Shown: piece by piece, positions 34,968-43,671 of the stretch | How positions within the stretch are numbered: the first letter of the stretch is position 1 | Layout: each line of letters starts with the position of its first letter | Assembly: GCF_024171735.1 (NCBI RefSeq) | Contig: NZ_JAMTCH010000009.1 | Location: forward strand, 1 to 64,000 | Direction of reading: 5' to 3' | Source: Prauserella alba | Lineage (GTDB): Bacteria; Actinomycetota; Actinomycetes; Mycobacteriales; Pseudonocardiaceae | Length of the DNA: 64,000 nucleotides | Notes under the pieces: model-generated | Told to the model about the DNA's origin: nothing | Databases searched by the model: none | Seen by the model: the letters and a program-made list of their open reading frames with translations, nothing else | Translations under genes and position numbers: made by a program

Positions 34968-35759
34968 ATGCGCGTCGAAACCGCCCAGCTCCCGCCGATC
35001 GATGACAGCGACGACAAGATCCTCACCACCGACAACGCGGTCATCATGCTCGACGGCGCATCGGCGTTCGTCCCGGTGCAGATCCCGGCCAACACCTACG
35101 CCGACCGTCTCGGCCGCGAACTCCGCGACCTCCTCACCGAGAACGACGAGGCCGACCTGACCGGCATCCTCGCCGACGCCATCCGCACCACCGCGACAGC
35201 CTTCGAACTGCGCCCCGGCGAATCGCCGTCAAGCACGGTCACGATCCTGCGCAGGCGCGGCGACCAACTCGACGTTCTCGTCCTCGGCGACAACCTGGTC
35301 GTACTCCCCGACGAGACATTGACCGACGAACGCATGGACGACCTCGATCTCGCCCCACGGCGCCGGTACCGCGAACGGCTGGCCGGCGGCGGAGGCTACG
35401 ACGACGAGCACAAGATCCTGCTCACCGAGTTGCAGACGCAACAGGCGACGTACCGCAACGTCGAGGGCGGCTACTGGATCGCCGAGGCCGACCCCACCGC
35501 CGCAGCGCAGGCGCTGGTCTGGACCCGGCCGGTAGAGGCCGTGCCGTGGGCCGTCCTCGCGACCGACGGCGCCTACAACACGATGCAGCACATCGGCGCC
35601 GCCGACTGGCCCCAACTCACCACCGCAAGAGCCGACGACCTCGCCGACATCCTCGACCGCTGCCAAATCTGGGAAGCCGAGGACGACCCCACCGGCAAAC
35701 AGCTCCCCCGCGCCAAGCGCCACGACGACAAGAGCATCGCCGTGGTCACGCTCGGCTAG
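34968..35759 (+). CDS. PP2C-like protein phosphatase
   Basis: 263 residues with reduced but recognisable PP2C motifs: NAVIMLDGASAF (first metal Asp-Gly), SSTVTILRRRGDQLDVLVLG followed by DN, WAVLATDGAYN (Asp-Gly of motif 8) and RHDDKSIAVVTLG (final Asp). All four metal-ligand positions appear intact, so it is probably a Mn/Mg-dependent Ser/Thr phosphatase. It is co-transcribed with the preceding HTH protein (3-nt gap), suggesting that it acts on that regulator or its kinase. No kinase gene is in the element. Confidence 0.8.
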   Translation: MRVETAQLPPIDDSDDKILTTDNAVIMLDGASAFVPVQIPANTYADRLGRELRDLLTENDEADLTGILADAIRTTATAFELRPGESPSSTVTILRRRGDQLDVLVLGDNLVVLPDETLTDERMDDLDLAPRRRYRERLAGGGGYDDEHKILLTELQTQQATYRNVEGGYWIAEADPTAAAQALVWTRPVEAVPWAVLATDGAYNTMQHIGAADWPQLTTARADDLADILDRCQIWEAEDDPTGKQLPRAKRHDDKSIAVVTLG

Positions 35760-35998
35760 TTGCGCTCGTTCTGCTCCATGGAGGCGTTGTACTTCTCCAC
35801 GATGTCGATCATCCGCTCAAACGCAGCAGCGGCCTCGCGCGGCATCTGCTCGTGCGCGTCCTCGACCATGGCCTGAACCGCGTCGCTCCGCTCCGGAGCC
35901 TCGACGCCCCGCGCGTCGAGATGCTCGCCGAGCTCGAAGAATGTTGCGAAGTCGACCGGGTCAGGCTCGCCGTGCTTGATGACGCGCGCGAGTTCCAT
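35756..35998 (-). CDS. Small acidic protein of the DUF3558 cargo operon
   Basis: 80 residues, acidic and helical (HGEPDPVDFATFFELGEHLD, AAAAFERMIDIVEKYNASME). No signal or membrane segment. It begins 3 bp after the lipoprotein stop and its tail overlaps the PP2C-like stop by 4 bp from the opposite strand. Function unknown; operon membership suggests it works with the lipoprotein and the ESX-type protein. Confidence 0.6.
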   Translation of the reverse strand: MELARVIKHGEPDPVDFATFFELGEHLDARGVEAPERSDAVQAMVEDAHEQMPREAAAAFERMIDIVEKYNASMEQNERN

Positions 35999-36001
35999 CG
36001 C

Positions 36002-36571
36002 TCAGCCCTCCGGAAGCCTGGAAGCAACAACCTCGCTGACTTCTGAGGCCACCTGGCACGCCCTCTCTGTGCCCGCTGCCATGTTGATCAAGACATCCAC
36101 GCGGGATGCCGTGGTAACGCTGACAGCAACAGTGCAGCCTCCCTCGCTCGGGATGCGAGCAAACTGGCGCCCGCCGTCTTCCGTCTTTTGAATGCCGTAG
36201 CCCCGATCGACGGCATCGTTGATCCCCTGGTCGTCTCGAACAGCCACGCCAAGCGTGAACGAACCCTTGGGCTCAGAGCCGAAGGGCTTCATGAATCGAC
36301 AGTCTCGGCTGCTGCCGATGTCCTCCCGTATGGGCCCTTCGATCTGCTCGCCATACTTGCTCACGTCACTCTTGCTCAGCAGCGAACACGGATCCGTTTC
36401 CGCCAGCTCTGTCTCCGGGATGCGGGCCGGTGACGAGCTGGGCGCCGACGTGCGGGGTTGTTCCGACGTCGGTGGCTCGGTTGCCGCTTCGCCTCCCTCA
36501 CTGGACGAACACGCCGAGGTACCGACTAGAACACCGAGGCAGATTGTCAGGACCGCGCGGTTGATCTTCAC
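36002..36571 (-). CDS. DUF3558 family lipoprotein
   Basis: 189 residues from GTG 36571, which has GGGGAG 8 nt upstream; an earlier GTG at 36592 is possible. The signal ends in lipobox VGTSAC (Cys near residue 21), followed by a Ser/Pro/Thr linker and a domain with conserved Cys and Asp (ETDPCSLLSKSDVSKYGEQI; SSRDCRFM; EGGCTVAV; RACQVASEV). This matches the DUF3558 family of actinobacterial surface lipoproteins, whose function is unknown and which often neighbours type VII secretion-type genes, as here. Confidence 0.82.
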   Translation of the reverse strand: MKINRAVLTICLGVLVGTSACSSSEGGEAATEPPTSEQPRTSAPSSSPARIPETELAETDPCSLLSKSDVSKYGEQIEGPIREDIGSSRDCRFMKPFGSEPKGSFTLGVAVRDDQGINDAVDRGYGIQKTEDGGRQFARIPSEGGCTVAVSVTTASRVDVLINMAAGTERACQVASEVSEVVASRLPEG

Positions 36572-36592
36572 TGCTCTTGCTCCCCGCCTCAC

Positions 36593-37039
36593 TCACTGTT
36601 GACGCATCTTGGCCAGCTCTTCGGCCTCGGCGTACTGGTTCGAGGCACGATACAAGGCCTCCGTGAGCTTCATGAGGGTCTGCTTAAAGTGCTGGAGCTG
36701 CGGAACTACGCCTTGCGGACCATCAGCCGACTGACGCACATGATTCGCGACCTGCAGAGCGTACGGGCCACTGCCCAATTTCGGCGCCTGACTCAACCTC
36801 TCAAACACGTACGATTTGTCATCGATCTGCCCGATCATCCCCTCACAGACCTTGACCAACTCCCGGACGCCCTCCGGGTCGGACCTGAACCCGCCCGACT
36901 TGGCCACCTTGAGCATGTTGTCCGCACCGCTCTGCATCTTGCCGAGGTTCGACATGAACCCGGCTCCGACGGCAAGATCGCCAACCCCGCCCCCAGCACT
37001 GCCTGGCTGCTTCTGAATCGGCGCGTCAAACTCGGGCAT
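36593..37039 (-). CDS. ESX/type VII secretion target-like protein
   Basis: 148 residues. The ATG has GGGGAGG 5 nt upstream. The N-terminus is Gly-rich and loose; two long helices follow (about 55-95 and 105-148: GVRELVKVCEGMIGQIDDKS; LQHFKQTLMKLTEALYRASN). The WxG turn of classic WXG100 proteins is missing. Size, helical hairpin and the tail AEAEELAKMRQQ suggest the EspC/type VII target-like group. It is first gene of the operon with the DUF3558 lipoprotein. No ESX machinery is present in the window, so export would rely on a chromosomal system. Confidence 0.6.
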   Translation of the reverse strand: MPEFDAPIQKQPGSAGGGVGDLAVGAGFMSNLGKMQSGADNMLKVAKSGGFRSDPEGVRELVKVCEGMIGQIDDKSYVFERLSQAPKLGSGPYALQVANHVRQSADGPQGVVPQLQHFKQTLMKLTEALYRASNQYAEAEELAKMRQQ

Positions 37040-37574
37040 CAGATCCTCCCCTGGTCGCTGCACGTAGTCTGGTCGTCACCATAGCGTCTGACGCCAACCT
37101 CGTGGACACGGTTCCAGGAGAATCACGCCGCTCAACCGTCAGCGGCGACCGCGAGGACCTCTCTGCCCACTCTGGCAGCGTCCTCGCGACGGCTCTACCG
37201 GCGTGAGAAGCCACAGCCGACCACCGCGGCACTGTGCGACTGCTGCCGAATTGGCCTCTAAGAGATCAAGGGCGGCGCGCTTCGCGCGCCGCCGCCGGGG
37301 CACGCCCGGCCTCCCGCTGGCGCTCCCGGCCGGCGGCCCCGGCTCGGGCAACGAAGGACGCCACCTGACCCTCAGAGCAGCCCGTCAGCCGCGCCACTCA
37401 CCACGCGCCGGCCCCTTCACGCCCGGTAAATCGTCTGACACCGCGCCGACCGCATCAAGGGCGCCTGCGGCGTCGCTACGCGATGAGCTGAGCTCACCCT
37501 TGACCCGGCCACCACGGTGCACAGCATCGGCACGGACGAAGGGGACGGGCAGTAGCGCCGGTACTTTGGTCTCT
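37040..37574. other. AICE gene-free region with two strong hairpins
   Basis: No convincing gene. It contains an inverted repeat CGCGAGGAC (37150-37158) / GTCCTCGCG (37180-37188) and a perfect 10-bp hairpin GGCGGCGCGC-TTC-GCGCGCCGCC (37271-37293). The second is a strong terminator-like or origin-like structure. Confidence 0.55.
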
Positions 37575-37994
37575 GTGAACTGGCAGGCGGCATCGACAAT
37601 CCTCGTGGCCTGTGCAACTGCCGCGGCTACGGTGTATCAGGCTCGCGCCATGCGAAGCCACGGACGACGACGCGCACGTCTTGACGCAGATGTAGCGCTA
37701 CTCAACGCACTCCCGGACGAGAGCACAGCCAGGGCCGCACTGCTGAGGCACGTTGACGCCGAGGTTGAACGCACCATCCATGACTACACAAGAAGGACAC
37801 GGAACCCCGCAGGCGTAGCCCTCGCACTGGTCTTCCTTCTTGCTGCGACGGCTTGCGGTCTTCTCGCATTGTTTGCCGGCGCGTGGTGGCTATGGTTCCC
37901 AGTCGTCTTCCTCGGTCCTTTTGGCGTTATCGGACTGATCCAGGACGCTTTCCGTCGCGAGCGTGATGAGAACGGCAGCGCAATCGAAACGTGA
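37575..37994 (+). CDS. Small membrane protein (AICE cargo)
   Basis: 139 residues from GTG 37575. A helix at the N-terminus (ASTILVACATAAATVYQAR), a charged central region (RRRARLDADVALLNALPDES) and two helices (ALALVFLLAATACGLLALFA; WWLWFPVVFLGPFGVIGLIQ). Longer open frame upstream lacks codon bias and is not counted. No family recognised. Lower GC than the chromosome. Confidence 0.6.
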   Translation: MNWQAASTILVACATAAATVYQARAMRSHGRRRARLDADVALLNALPDESTARAALLRHVDAEVERTIHDYTRRTRNPAGVALALVFLLAATACGLLALFAGAWWLWFPVVFLGPFGVIGLIQDAFRRERDENGSAIET

Positions 37995-38147
37995 CCAGCC
38001 ATGCATCACGTGCCATGGAGACTGCACGGTCAACAGAACAGCTCGCGGATACCTGCGCTCGCAGGTCAAGGCCATTCCAGGGCACGCGATGAAACCGACA
38101 ACGTACGGCAGCAGGGCGGCTCGGCCCCAGTTGTCGCCCGCGACGGG

Positions 38148-38333
38148 TCAGCCACCATCGGCCGGACGTAGCACCAACGCCCAATACAGTTCGATGAGCG
38201 TGACGACACCCAGGATCCCGGCCACGACGAGCAGCATCAAACACAACACGATGCCGATGAACGCACCCCAGCGGTCTCCACGAGAACTCGACGTGAAGAA
38301 CCGCCCTCGCCGCATCACGCTCATGAGGATCAA
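38148..38333 (-). CDS. Small membrane protein near attR
   Basis: 61 residues; one long hydrophobic helix (GAFIGIVLCLMLLVVAGILG, extending through VVTLIELYWALVL) after a short basic N-terminus. Start uncertain among three closely spaced Met codons. No family recognised; could be an accessory gene or a chance frame. Confidence 0.4.
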   Translation of the reverse strand: MILMSVMRRGRFFTSSSRGDRWGAFIGIVLCLMLLVVAGILGVVTLIELYWALVLRPADGG

Positions 38334-38581
38334 GTCCTCGAGACCAGCTGAGAACCCAGGGCCGGTGAACGAGACCTAATTGTGCCCCGACCATTAGCTT
38401 CCACGCTCTGGTCAGGACCCCCAGCGTCGGCCGCTGCGAGGACACGGCCGTCCCGGGCCGCCTGGGCCGTCTCTGGGCCGTGAGACGTTCCGCAGGGCCG
38501 AGAACCGACGAGAAGTCCCGAGTAGCGTTTCCGCTGGTCACGAGACTTTCGCCGGTTCTGACAGCTGCTGCAAAAGTGCAG

Positions 38582-38612
38582 GGAGGACGAGTTGGCATGT
38601 AAGCCGGATTCT
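38582..38612. repeat. attR core (31 bp) within the rnpB 3' end
   Basis: Identical to 28159-28189. It includes the 3' strand of the RNase P P1 helix and the conserved ACAGAATCCGGCTTACATG-type segment before it, so integration leaves the RNA sequence unchanged. Confidence 0.9.
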
Positions 38613-39008
38613 GTTCCCACGGCCGGGCCGTGGGCGGCGACCATCCATCTCGGCCTGCCGTTGCCGGCAGGCTCCAGCGGTCTACCCGCAGGCCTCGGAC
38701 GGGCCGCCCTCGAACGCCTGCGCAGGAGCCTGGGCTCCCTCTTGACCTTGCTCCGGGTGGGGTTTACCGAGCCGCCCCGGTCGCCCGGGACGCTGGTGGT
38801 CTCTTACACCACCGTTTCACCCTTACCCGGTCGCTCCGCCGGCGCCATCGGCACCGGCGCAGCACCGCCGGGCGGTCTGTTTTCTGTGGCACTTTCCCGC
38901 GGGTCACCCCGGGTTGCCGTTAACAACCACCCTGCCCTGTGGAGTCCGGACTTTCCTCGAAACCACGCCACGCGGGCGCGACGTCGCGGCCGCCCTGCCA
39001 ACTCGTCC
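38585..39008 (-). ncRNA. rnpB: RNase P RNA (bacterial type A)
   Basis: About 424 nt. The ribozyme subunit of RNase P trims tRNA 5' leaders. The ends pair as a 12-bp P1 helix (GGACGAGTTGGC at both ends in complementary orientation). Conserved blocks read on the minus strand: GAGGAAAGTCCGGACTCCAC, GGGTGACCCGCGGGAAAGTG followed by CCACAGAAAACAGACCGCC, GGTAAGGGTGAAACGGTGGT, TAAACCCCACCCGGAGCAAG and CCGGCTTACATGCC. The AICE occupies its 3' end. The gene is complete on the attR side. Confidence 0.96.
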
Positions 39009-39043
39009 TCGAACTCAGGTTACTCCGTGCCCGTTGGCGGCCG

Positions 39044-40303
39044 TCACCGAAGGTGGGACACGTCGTTGAACAGCCGCACGCTGGCGTTGCCGTCCGGATA
39101 GAAGTCGGCGATCGACAGCGAAGCCGGGTCGAGGTGCAGGCGGAACAGCAGCGACGGACCGCCGTCGAGCGCCAGTCGCAGCAGCATCTTGATCGGCGTG
39201 ACGTGACTGACGACGACGACCGTCCGCCCCTCGTACCGCCGGAGCAGCTCGTCGTAGGCCTGCTGAACGCGCGTGTACACGGCGTCGAAGCTCTCGCCGT
39301 CCGGTGGTGGCACCGACGTGTCACGCATCCATCGGCCGTGCACCTCCGGATCGCGCTGCGACGCCTCCGCGAAGGTCAGCCCTTCCCACGCGCCGAAATC
39401 CGTCTCGCGCAACTCCTGCAACGTCTCGACCCGGGTACCGACGGCATCGGCCGCGGCCTGAGCCGTCGCCGCCGCGCGCAGGAGCGGTGACGCGACGACG
39501 ACGGGGTCGACGTCACGCAGACTGTCCATTCCGGCCAGTCGCTTCGCAACGGCCTGCGCCTGCCATCGACCCGTTTCGGTCAGCGCGACATCGCCGAGCC
39601 CGGAGTAGCGCCGGTCGACCGACATCTCCGTCTGGCCGTGCCGGACGAGCAACAGCCGCGTCGGTGTTCCGGTGGCACCCGTCCACCCCGTCGGTGCGCG
39701 ACCTGCGGAATCGACGGTCTGCGCGGCGGCCGGTGTTGTCGCGGCCGTTGCTGTCGTGGCGGGTGCCGCCAGCGGCAGCGCGGTCTGCTCGGCGTCACCG
39801 GCGGACTCCGATCCGCCTTCGCGTTCGGTGCCCCCTGTGCGTTCGGTGCTGCTTTCGCGTTCGGGGTGGCCGACCGGCTCGGTGCTGCCGACTGCGGCCT
39901 GGGTGTCCATGGCCTCGTTCGCCAGCTTGTCGGCGTGTGAGTTCTTCGCGCGGGGAATCCACTCGTAGGTCACCCGCTCGAACCGCCCTGCGAGGTCACG
40001 CGCCTCGAGTGCGAGTGGCTGCAGCGCGGCGTTCTTGATCTTCCACCGCCCGCACATCTGCTCGACGACCAACTTCGAGTCCATTTTGACGTCCACAATG
40101 GACGCACCGGCCGCGACTGCGGCTTCGAGGCCCGCGACGAGGCCGCTGTACTCTGCGACGTTGTTCGTGGCCGTCCCGATACCGACGGCGCGCTCGGCCA
40201 GCACCTCCCCGGTGCCGGCGTCCTTCACCACCGCGCCGTAGCCGGCGGGCCCTGGATTGCCGCGCGAACCACCGTCCGCCTCGACGACGACGTGTCTGCT
40301 CAC
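39044..40303 (-). CDS. rnhA: Bifunctional RNase HI / histidine-phosphatase protein
   Basis: 419 residues. Residues 1-135 are RNase HI (VEADGGSRGNPGPAGYGAVV, NNVAEYSGLVAGLEAA, DVKMDSKLVVEQMCGRWK, KNSHADKLANEAMD; the Asp-Glu-Asp-Asp catalytic set is present), which removes RNA from RNA:DNA hybrids. Residues about 210-419 are a phosphoglycerate-mutase-like phosphatase (LLLVRHGQTEMSVDRRYSG; VVVVSHVTPIKMLL), the CobC/alpha-ribazole phosphatase type. A 75-residue Glu/Thr/Ala-rich linker joins them. This fusion is as in Rv2228c. GTG 40303 overlaps the upstream stop (GTGA). Confidence 0.93.
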   Translation of the reverse strand: MSRHVVVEADGGSRGNPGPAGYGAVVKDAGTGEVLAERAVGIGTATNNVAEYSGLVAGLEAAVAAGASIVDVKMDSKLVVEQMCGRWKIKNAALQPLALEARDLAGRFERVTYEWIPRAKNSHADKLANEAMDTQAAVGSTEPVGHPERESSTERTGGTEREGGSESAGDAEQTALPLAAPATTATAATTPAAAQTVDSAGRAPTGWTGATGTPTRLLLVRHGQTEMSVDRRYSGLGDVALTETGRWQAQAVAKRLAGMDSLRDVDPVVVASPLLRAAATAQAAADAVGTRVETLQELRETDFGAWEGLTFAEASQRDPEVHGRWMRDTSVPPPDGESFDAVYTRVQQAYDELLRRYEGRTVVVVSHVTPIKMLLRLALDGGPSLLFRLHLDPASLSIADFYPDGNASVRLFNDVSHLR

Positions 40304-41037
40304 AGGCCCGACTCCCCGGTACGAACCAGGATCGCGCCGCAGTTCTCGCACGTGATGACGTCGTCGGCGGCGGCGTTCTTGATGTCCGACAGCTGACTGC
40401 GGTCGAGCTCCAGCTTGCACGCGCCGCACTGACGTGAGCGCAACAGGCCGGCTCCCGTGCCGCGCTGCTCACGCACGCGGTCGTACGTTTTGAGCAGCGC
40501 TTCCGGGAGTTTCGGTACCAGCGCGGCGCGGTCGGCGTCGCGCCTCGACTGCGTGGCGTTGAGGTCGGCGAGCGCCTCGTCGCGACGGCTCACGGCGTCC
40601 TCGAGGTCCTGCTCGGCCTTGTCGACCTCGGCCGCCGCGCGCTGCACCTCGATGTCGGCCGCCTCGCGCCGTTCCATGAGTTCGAGCTGGTCGTCCTCGA
40701 GGACCTGCTGCCTGCGCGCGAGTGTCTCCAGCTCGTGTTCCAGTTCGGTGAGCTGTTTCGCCCCGGCCGAACCGGACTCCATGAGCTTGCGATCGCGGTC
40801 CACGCGGGCACGCACGGAGTCGACCTCACGCTCCTGCCGCGTCACCTCACGTTCCAGATCGGACGCCGACGTCTGCGCGGTCACGAGCGCATCGCGCTTG
40901 TCGCGCAGGGTCTTCTCGACGGCTTCGATCTCGGACAGCTCGGGCAGGTTCCTCCGCCGGTGGGCGACACGTGCGAGCTCCGCGTCCACCTCCGCGAGGT
41001 CCAGCAACTCACGTTGCAGGGACGGGTCTGCCTTCAC
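40300..41037 (-). CDS. Coiled-coil zinc-ribbon protein (Rv2229c-like)
   Basis: 245 residues, the same length as Rv2229c. A long antiparallel coiled coil (about 10-180, heptad-rich, e.g. [20 protein letters not shown]) is followed by a C4 zinc ribbon: [11 protein letters not shown] and [13 protein letters not shown] (two CxxC pairs, about 200-240). Relatives (CT398/YbgI-associated family) are thought to act as nucleic-acid or chaperone-like adaptors. GTG 41037 has GGGAG 7 nt upstream; it overlaps nif3 upstream and rnhA downstream by 4 bases each, giving a tightly coupled three-gene operon. Confidence 0.88.
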   Translation of the reverse strand: MKADPSLQRELLDLAEVDAELARVAHRRRNLPELSEIEAVEKTLRDKRDALVTAQTSASDLEREVTRQEREVDSVRARVDRDRKLMESGSAGAKQLTELEHELETLARRQQVLEDDQLELMERREAADIEVQRAAAEVDKAEQDLEDAVSRRDEALADLNATQSRRDADRAALVPKLPEALLKTYDRVREQRGTGAGLLRSRQCGACKLELDRSQLSDIKNAAADDVITCENCGAILVRTGESGL

Positions 41038-41888
41038 TTCGTACTCCCGTTCGCTCGGACGTTCCACGGGTCGGTGCACCGCGTGGAGACGTGAACCTCG
41101 ACGTTACCCGCCTGCCCGATCACGTCGGCTGCTTGCCCGCACCACGGCCATTCGCTCGCCCAGTGCGTCAGGCCCACCAACGCGGGGACCGTGCCGGGCT
41201 GTTCGAGGTGTTCTCCTGCGGGGTGGTGCCGCAGGTCCGCCGTGACGTACGCGTCGACGCCGGCGGCCGTGGCCATGTCGAGAAAGCCGTCGCCCGCACC
41301 ACCGGAGACCGCCACGGTGCGGATCGGTCGGTCCGCGTCTCCCGCGCCGTACACGCCGGGGGCGGTGGCCGGCAGGGCCGCTCCGACGCGTTCGACGAAC
41401 GCGGCGAACGGCTCCGGCTCCGGCAGCACGGCGATGCGGCCGAGTCCGGTGTCGGCGCCCTCGGTGTGCGGGACGAGCGGACCCTGGACGTCGAGGCCGA
41501 TGGCCGCGGCGAGCGCGTCGGAGACGCCGGGGCTGGCCGAATCGGCGTTGGTGTGCGCGCAGAACAGCGCCACGCCCTCCCGGATCATGCGGTGGACGAG
41601 CGAACCCTTCGTCGTGTCCGCGGGAACGCCGTGCACGCCGCGCAGCAGGAGCGGATGGTGAGCGACGATGAGCTGCGCTCCGAGTTCCCTGGCCTCGTCG
41701 ACAGTGGCGGCGACGGGGTCGACACAGACGAGCACTCGGTCGACGCGATCCGCCGGGTCACCGCACACGAGGCCGACCGCGTCCCACGACTCCGCGAGTT
41801 CGCGAGGATAGGCCGTGTCCAGCGCAGCGACGATGTCGGCGACGGTCGGCGGGACCGCTGCGACGGCGGCCGGACTGGTGGCGGACAT
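41034..41888 (-). CDS. Nif3-like dinuclear metal center protein
   Basis: 284 residues, YbgI/Nif3 family (sometimes named GTP cyclohydrolase 1 type 2). Metal ligands are in [10 protein letters not shown] (two His), [13 protein letters not shown] and, near the C-terminus, [29 protein letters not shown] is the family opening. It lacks the extra central CutA-like insertion of the longer members such as the 379-aa mycobacterial form. GGAGG lies 8 nt before ATG 41888. First gene of the nif3-zinc ribbon-rnhA operon. Confidence 0.88.
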   Translation of the reverse strand: MSATSPAAVAAVPPTVADIVAALDTAYPRELAESWDAVGLVCGDPADRVDRVLVCVDPVAATVDEARELGAQLIVAHHPLLLRGVHGVPADTTKGSLVHRMIREGVALFCAHTNADSASPGVSDALAAAIGLDVQGPLVPHTEGADTGLGRIAVLPEPEPFAAFVERVGAALPATAPGVYGAGDADRPIRTVAVSGGAGDGFLDMATAAGVDAYVTADLRHHPAGEHLEQPGTVPALVGLTHWASEWPWCGQAADVIGQAGNVEVHVSTRCTDPWNVRANGSTK

Positions 41889-41944
41889 GGCGCGATCCTC
41901 CCATGCGGCCGTTCCCGCGCAGGCAGCCACCGAGAGGCGTCCCG

Positions 41945-41975
41945 GCGCCGTCGGATCGTCGGTGTCCGACGGCGC
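41945..41975. other. Perfect 11-bp hairpin in a divergent intergenic region
   Basis: GCGCCGTCGGA / TCCGACGGCGC with a 9-nt loop, in the 357-bp gap between nif3 and the HNH gene, 57 bp upstream of the nif3 ATG. It could be a leader attenuator or operator. The rest of the gap shows only the SOS box. Confidence 0.55.
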
Positions 41976-42195
41976 TTGCCGGCAGCCGGGGCGGCCGTGC
42001 CGAACGAAGCCACCTGTCCGGGCGACACCTGACCGGCCCAGGCAGTCGAGACCGGTAGTCCCGACAAAGCTGAACGCGCTCTCCGAGGTGGACGAGCTCG
42101 ACGCAGTGTCCAGCTCCACCGGAAACGCACGAGTGGTGACACTCGCACCCCACCCGCCGAGGCGTCGCGACCACACACCGAAGTCATCGAATACC

Positions 42196-42209
42196 CGAAC
42201 AGATGTTCG
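42196..42209. promoter_or_regulatory. LexA/SOS box
   Basis: CGAACAGATGTTCG matches the actinobacterial/Bacillus-type SOS consensus CGAACRNRYGTTCG at every position. It lies 36 bp upstream of the HNH-DUF222 ATG, a suitable place for repression by LexA. Confidence 0.75.
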
Positions 42210-42245
42210 CAATTGCGGGTTGGCGCCGGTAGCGTCGGCGGAGTG

Positions 42246-43664
42246 ATGGATGGGGGAACAGAACTGGACGAGATGGTCCGCATCGAACGGGCCGTCGCAC
42301 GATTACACGCACGCTTCGTGGACGCAGCCGCGCGATTCGTAGCCGCACGCGGACGCACGGAGGAATCCGCCGCCGAGGTCGGGGTCGCACTCGGATGGAC
42401 CGGGCGATTCGCCCGGCAGCGACTCGAACTCGCCGAACAACTGGTGAGCCGATTGCCTCGCACACTGGACGCGCTGGCCCGGGGCGAGATCGACCTCGTC
42501 AAAGCGTCACAGGTCGCCGGTCCGACCGCGGCGTTACCGGACACGCTGGCAACGCGGGTCGACCAGCTGGTGGCGGGGCGACTCGACGGTGCCACCGCCG
42601 GGTCGATACAGCGACTCGCCAAGAAGACCGTCCTCGACGTCGACCCCGGCGGGCAGGCCGAACGAGCCCAACAGGAACGCACCCAACGGCACGTCCGACT
42701 CAGCCACAACGACGGCAGCACAGCCACGCTGGCAGCCGAGCTGCCGGCCGAAACGGCTCAAGCTGCATACGCTCGCGTCGACACCGCGGCCCGGACACTG
42801 CGTCGCAGCGGCGACCGCCGGAGCCTCGACCAGCTGCGCGCCGACGTCTACAGCGACCTGCTGCTCGGCCGCAGTGACACGGCATCGGCCGCCGCATTGC
42901 CCGCCGAACCACTGTCACCACCGGCCACGACATCCCCGCCCTCGAAGGCGGACGTGTTCGTTCACATCGACCTCGCGACCCTCACCGGCCTGGCGGACAA
43001 CCCGGCCGAGCTCGCCGGACACGGCCCACTGCCCGCTCCCGTCGCGCGAGCGATCGCACACGACCCGGCGTCGACCTGGCGGCGGATCGTCACGGATCCG
43101 CACACCGGCGTCCCCCTCGACGTCGGACGCACCCGGTACCGACCGCCGAAGGCACTCGCCGACTACGTCAAAGTCCGCGACCGAACGTGCCGTTTCCCCG
43201 GATGCCACCGGCCGTCCGACCACGTCGATCTCGACCACGTGATCCCACACAGCTGCGAAGGACCCACCTGCGCGGCCAATCTCATCGGGCTCTGCCGGCA
43301 CCACCACCGGGTCAAACACACACCTGGCTGGACCTTCCGGCTCGAGGCCGACGGCACGGTCCACATCACGACACCCACCGGCCGGCGGATCGCCGCGCCA
43401 CCACCACACGAGAAGGACCTCGGCACCCGGCGCACGAGGAACGGCACCAGTGGCCGCGCCGGCACCAATGGCGAAAGCAAGGACGGCAACGGCACCCAGG
43501 AGCCGCAGCGGCGCCCCGGTCCCCACACCGGCCGCCGACGACGCGGCAAGGCACGCAACCGACGGGGACGCGGCGCGCGCAGTGACGCCGGCCCACCGGA
43601 CAACACCACACTCGGCAGTACGGCAACCGGCACGACGAACATGCCGGCCGATTCGGCAGACTGA
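42246..43664 (+). CDS. HNH endonuclease with DUF222 (13E12-repeat family)
   Basis: 472 residues. DUF222 region covers about 5-300 ([40 protein letters not shown]). The HNH module is at about 325-365: [20 protein letters not shown], then [15 protein letters not shown], with zinc-type Cys and His. The last 90 residues are basic and disordered. Such genes are multicopy in actinobacterial chromosomes and the mycobacterial 13E12 family includes LexA-controlled members. GGAG is close to ATG 42246. It sits where M. tuberculosis carries cobC and an HAD gene. Function in repair or mobility is not known. Confidence 0.88.
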   Translation: MDGGTELDEMVRIERAVARLHARFVDAAARFVAARGRTEESAAEVGVALGWTGRFARQRLELAEQLVSRLPRTLDALARGEIDLVKASQVAGPTAALPDTLATRVDQLVAGRLDGATAGSIQRLAKKTVLDVDPGGQAERAQQERTQRHVRLSHNDGSTATLAAELPAETAQAAYARVDTAARTLRRSGDRRSLDQLRADVYSDLLLGRSDTASAAALPAEPLSPPATTSPPSKADVFVHIDLATLTGLADNPAELAGHGPLPAPVARAIAHDPASTWRRIVTDPHTGVPLDVGRTRYRPPKALADYVKVRDRTCRFPGCHRPSDHVDLDHVIPHSCEGPTCAANLIGLCRHHHRVKHTPGWTFRLEADGTVHITTPTGRRIAAPPPHEKDLGTRRTRNGTSGRAGTNGESKDGNGTQEPQRRPGPHTGRRRRGKARNRRGRGARSDAGPPDNTTLGSTATGTTNMPADSAD

Positions 43665-43671
43665 GACCGTG

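Larger units (their letters stand above)
28159..38612 (-). mobile_element. AICE-type integrative element inserted in the 3' end of rnpB
   Basis: About 10.4 kb between two identical 31-bp sequences (28159-28189 and 38582-38612) that equal the 3' end of the RNase P RNA gene. The integrase stop is 11 bp from the left copy. Gene set on the minus strand: integrase, excisionase, RepSA-like replication initiator, FtsK/TraB-like transfer protein, a small gene, a Cys-rich peptide and a Pra-like activator. Opposite these is a regulator-PP2C pair, and further cargo follows. This is the pSAM2 type, which moves double-stranded DNA with a single FtsK-like protein. GC content drops in the cargo (35.8-38.4 kb). 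Confidence 0.92.
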
